Assembly: GCA_905250885.1 (NCBI GenBank)
Contig: CAJNOQ010003120.1
Coordinates: 1 to 21,338, forward strand
Length of the DNA: 21,338 bases
Origin: Didymodactylos carnosus
Taxonomy: Eukaryota; Rotifera; Eurotatoria; Philodinida; Philodinidae
Direction of reading: 5' to 3'
Shown here: piece by piece, positions 18,575 through 21,338 of the stretch
Layout of the letters: every line of letters begins with the position of its first letter
How positions within the stretch are numbered: position 1 is the first letter of the stretch
Translations under genes and position numbers: made by a program
Notes under the pieces: model-generated
What the model saw: only the letters and a program-made list of their open reading frames with translations
Databases searched by the model: none
Told to the model about the DNA's origin: nothing

Positions 18575-18858
18575 TTACAGACCTTTCAGAATTTGTTCAA
18601 AAACTGATTCTTTTTGCCATTCTGCAATTCGATGCGCCAAGCAACGTAGTCTGTAAACTAAATCCTCATGCCTTATACACATTAAAAGCATTTCGTCTAC
18701 TTTTTCTATTTCTTGTATGCGCCGTTTGCATTTCTTATACGCCCATGTCTAATTATCATGACACTTTTAACAGAATTTTTGATTACCGTTGTTTTTATCA
18801 TATATTGTCTTTGTGATTCTTTCACAGTCGGATCACAATCGAAAACTAAGAATGGCAT
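18575..18858 (-). CDS. Small two-exon gene of unknown function
   Basis: Exon one, 18858-18787, gives 24 codons from ATG (MPFLVFDCDPT...MIKTT). A 38-bp intron follows (18786-18749, donor GTAATC, acceptor AATTAG). Exon two, 18748-18575, gives 57 codons and TAA. The junction is phase 0. Exon two is strongly protein-like, highly charged and probably helical (KCKRRIQEIEKVDEMLLM, then RLRCLAHRIAEWQKE). The total is 81 residues, but the frame stays open upstream of the ATG to about 18925 (reading VSHTQTFIIFVTSILQKKY), so a 5' exon may exist. It lies just downstream of the metallopeptidase on the same strand and might be its 3' end. No family recognised. Confidence 0.5.
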
Positions 18859-18943
18859 GTATTTTTTTTGAAGTATAGATGTTACAAAGATAATGAATGT
18901 TTGAGTATGAGAAACAAAAAAAACTAACTAACTGAGAATCACA

Positions 18944-20234
18944 TTAATAAGTCTTGTCACATGGATTAAATACTCGTTTTCTCGAGTTATCTGTTACACT
19001 ATTTGCTGTCGCTGCGATTAATGTTGGTTCGTCCACTGCATTAAACACTCGTTTAAAGGTGAATTTCATCAATTCTTCATCAAGTACAGTAGCTTTTACT
19101 AATAGTGTGATGGGAATTGTAAGTGATGTATGATTTTCCAGATCTAAAATAACAAGTTTATGCATGATAAAAACAACCTGGATTGTTCAATGATAGAAAC
19201 CAGAATATGTCTTTGCTTCAAACAATTTGTTGAGATATTCTACCGGAATAATTCTATGTCCCTTATTGAACTTTGTAACAATCTCATCAATCTTAAATAG
19301 AAATATCATCGATATTTGACTGTTATCGAATTCGGTGCCTATTACCATAAACTTCGGATCTTCAGGACCATAGTGTTGAATACGAAATCCAAATAACAAA
19401 AATTCAATCGCTTCACCAGCTTCTTCCATCAACACACCTATATTAAAACAAGAGATTACAAAAAACTTCAGTGAAAGGAAGCACAAACGATACCTTTTGG
19501 AGTTGCCAAATCATGATCCATGTTGCATGCGAAATGATGGAACGACCAATGGCCTATTTCATGTATGATTGTAAACAAAATAATTGCAGCATATTTGACT
19601 ACATCCTTCCGCTCAAAAGCATACTGTGAACATTCTATTATCTAAAGAAAAAGATCTTATAAAAGAAACCAACCATATGTTACATTCTTACTTCTTTGTT
19701 TACATAGATCTTTTCTTCGTTTTCTTCATGTTCACGTCCACAATAAGCTCCATAAACAGCACATGGCATTGATACAGGAAAATCGTTGTCTTCTTGAATT
19801 ATAACTGATGGTAAACTTTTTTCAGTAAAGACAGTTTTCATTTGATTTCTAACGGACTCAGGCACCTCACTCTAGAGAATCAAAGTGAGCTGACATTGTT
19901 CTATTTAGACCTGATATGTATTACTTACAGGAAATTTTCCTGTATACTCTTCGAATGGAATAAAATGGGCACTAAAATTCAATAGGAGATGATCGTTTGT
20001 TAGAATCTTTGATAACGCGCACAAAGCAATATTCAATGCTGGACAACTTTCGATTATGTTCGCGTCGAGTCCAAAACTCAATACATATTTTTGTAAGTCA
20101 CACCATTCGACACTGCACTTATTATTTCCTGCCATTGTAAATTGAACAGTCAACAAAAAATCTAAAAAATATTGCTGACGTCTTTTATCTGTAAATAAGA
20201 CGCCAGAAAATACTAAACTAGAAAAGTTGGCCAT
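18944..20234 (-). CDS. Spliced HEIGH zinc metallopeptidase-like gene; coding continues past an in-frame TGA
   Basis: Four exons with perfect GT-AG junctions: 20234-19929 (102 codons), 19871-19692 (60 codons), 19641-19494 and 19437-19187. The introns are 57, 50 and 56 bp. The product is 294 residues. Exon three has IIHEIGHWSFHH (HExxH zinc motif, H189-E190-H193). Exon four opens with LMEEAGEAIEFLLFG (about 216-226), where a glutamate 25-30 residues on would be the third zinc ligand, as in gluzincin-like peptidases. No signal peptide is visible, so an intracellular site is likely. TGA at 19187-19189 ends the product, yet the same frame stays open for about 80 more codons (to 18944) with convincing sequence (LVILDLENHTSLTIPITLL ... 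FKRVFNAVDEPTLIA). The TGA is therefore a nonsense change, part of a missed tiny intron, or a true end followed by another exon. Met34 is an alternative start. Confidence 0.75.
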
Positions 20235-20250
20235 AACAAGGTCAAAAAAT

Positions 20251-20455
20251 CAGATTAAGATCTTACAGACAATACGATTTCAGAAGATTCTTAGTCTAGG
20301 ATCTTATAAGATCGTGAGGTAAGAATCTTGTAACATTCCTGGTATAAGATAGAATCGAAAATCTTATACTATTCTTGCACTAAGAATCTTACAAAAACAT
20401 ACGATACAAATCTTACAAGACTTTGTAAGATCTTGTAAGATGCTACTGTAAGATT
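20251..20455. repeat. Cluster of ATCTTA/TAAGAT palindromic words upstream of the metallopeptidase
   Basis: About eleven copies of ATCTTA or its complement TAAGAT occur in 205 bp. They include the perfect palindromes TAAGATCTTA (20256-20265) and GATCTTATAAGATC (20300-20313) and the tandem pair TTGTAAGATCTTGTAAGATG near 20425. The cluster starts 17 bp upstream of the metallopeptidase ATG, so it occupies the likely promoter. It could be transcription-factor sites or a decayed palindromic element. Confidence 0.6.
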
Positions 20456-20460
20456 TTTCT

Positions 20461-21197
20461 TAAACATTCGAAAAATAAAGTATTTCATGTTAAAATTTTT
20501 TCCATGTTAATCGTATTTTAATGTGCACAAATTAGTTTTTAAACATTAAAATACGTTGAACTTAAGTTGATATGTATTTTACATCAATTTTTGACTGCAA
20601 AGAATATGTGCCGTTAGTAAAAACGTGATTAGTCAATTGAGTTCGACCATTGTTTAGAGTTGTTTTAAGCAGAAAAAAAGTAATCAAAATCCAAAAAAAA
20701 TTAAAGGGAGTAACGAAAGGAATATAATACTCGGTTTTCTTATCTTCATTTCGGTCGTTTTTGTCTCCACGCCGTTCAGCTGAATAGAAACAGGGTAGTC
20801 GAAAGGGATTTAAACTAATGAGGAATATAGTCCAACTGGTTAAAAGCCTTTTGGCTCATATTTTGCTGATAGATAGGATTGCTGATAGATTTTTCATTTT
20901 TTCATGCCGTTTTACTACCAGTTTGCGCTCTCAAAACGAAAAAAATGTTTTTCATTATGAAGCCTGTTTTCTTGCACTGATATGTTAGTAAAATTGTATG
21001 CCATTACTGCTAGAATGTTTTTTAAGTGTTAGAACGGCTTAGTTAGATGATTAATGGCCCTTAAACGGTTATCGTAATTACCACATAATATTGATAATAT
21101 TAGTATATCGTATTGTATTCTTTGTGTTTCCATCCGCGTTCTCTTTTTCGAACGTGCTGTATAGAAACAGCTGAGTAGATGTGTGTGTGACAGCTGA
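20461..21197. other. No gene recognised; one 13-bp perfect hairpin
   Basis: CGTATTTTAATGT at 20512-20524 pairs perfectly with 20543-20555 across an 18-base loop. Otherwise only short frames without domains were seen. Confidence 0.4.
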
Positions 21198-21338
21198 CGA
21201 GGGAACCCCATGAAGTGATTAAACGCTTTTTGCTCGGAATCTAGTGGGTTATAGGTTATCGACCATGCTGATTACGAATACGACCATGCGGCTTCCGCAT
21301 AGCCCTTCGAAGACCTGGTTTTCTAGAAAACGAGTTTT
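21198..21338 (+). mobile_element. Left end of a second copy of the 9870-10274 MITE family, cut by the window edge
   Basis: It starts CGAGGGAA like the copy at 9870, then shares CGCTTTTTxGCTC, CTAGTGGGTxATAGG, and near the edge GAAGAC-TGG-TTTCTAGAAAAC matching about 9986-10006. The spacing is similar, with substitutions and small gaps in between. The two copies are diverged members of one family. The right end lies outside the window. Confidence 0.65.

Noticed and set aside
20760..21190. Two loosely similar segments around CTGTTTCTAT-CAGC (near 20771 and 21156) suggesting a repeat
   Set aside because: Similarity fades within about 20 bp; insufficient to call a duplication.
1..21338. CRISPR array, bacterial operon or plasmid features
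   Set aside because: No regularly spaced direct repeats, no ribosome-binding-site-led operons; introns and Pol III signals indicate eukaryotic nuclear DNA.

Overview
The window looks like AT-rich nuclear DNA from a small invertebrate, most like a bdelloid rotifer. The reasons are short GT-AG introns (38-57 bp where I can place them), small intron-poor genes of expanded families (RING/TRAF-type zinc finger, B-box plus propeller-like tail), and a dense mix of small, decayed transposable elements of many classes. The taxon is inferred from style only; no ribosomal or mitochondrial marker is present.

Layout. 1-600: a tRNA-like Pol III unit and low-complexity DNA. 579-1280 (-): a RING/TRAF-type zinc-finger gene. 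1281-3570: mostly non-coding, with a palindrome-rich foldback element (about 2113-2462). 3575-4940 (-): a broken non-LTR reverse transcriptase interrupted by a hAT-like, ACCGGT-palindrome-rich sequence. 4941-8006: gene-poor, with a possible Gypsy-like scrap near 7200. 8007-8465 (+): an intact orphan ORF. 8923-9254: a MITE with 29-bp perfect terminal inverted repeats. 9279-10798 (+): a decayed RAG1/Transib-like transposase, split by a 405-bp MITE (9870-10274) with a TAA target duplication. 10905-11397 (-): a probable Penelope-like retroelement tail with a decayed hammerhead-like core. 11919-15831: a B-box gene (13595-14968) inside a pair of identical 392-bp inverted repeats. 15962-16941 (-): a maT-type (DD37D) mariner-family transposase with one homopolymer frameshift. 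17742-18005 (-): a small secreted protein. 18575-18858 (-): a two-exon small gene. 18944-20234 (-): a four-exon HEIGH zinc metallopeptidase gene with further coding sequence beyond an in-frame TGA. 20251-20455: a cluster of ATCTTA/TAAGAT palindromes upstream of it. 21198-21338: the start of a second copy of the 405-bp MITE family, cut by the window edge.

The genes do not form a pathway. The main structure is nested mobile DNA: a MITE inside a RAG1-like transposase, palindromic DNA inside a reverse transcriptase, and a host-type gene bounded by a perfect long inverted repeat. The best leads are the inverted repeat around the B-box gene, the RAG1/Transib-like pseudogene whose frame is restored exactly when the MITE and one TAA are removed, and the spliced metallopeptidase locus.
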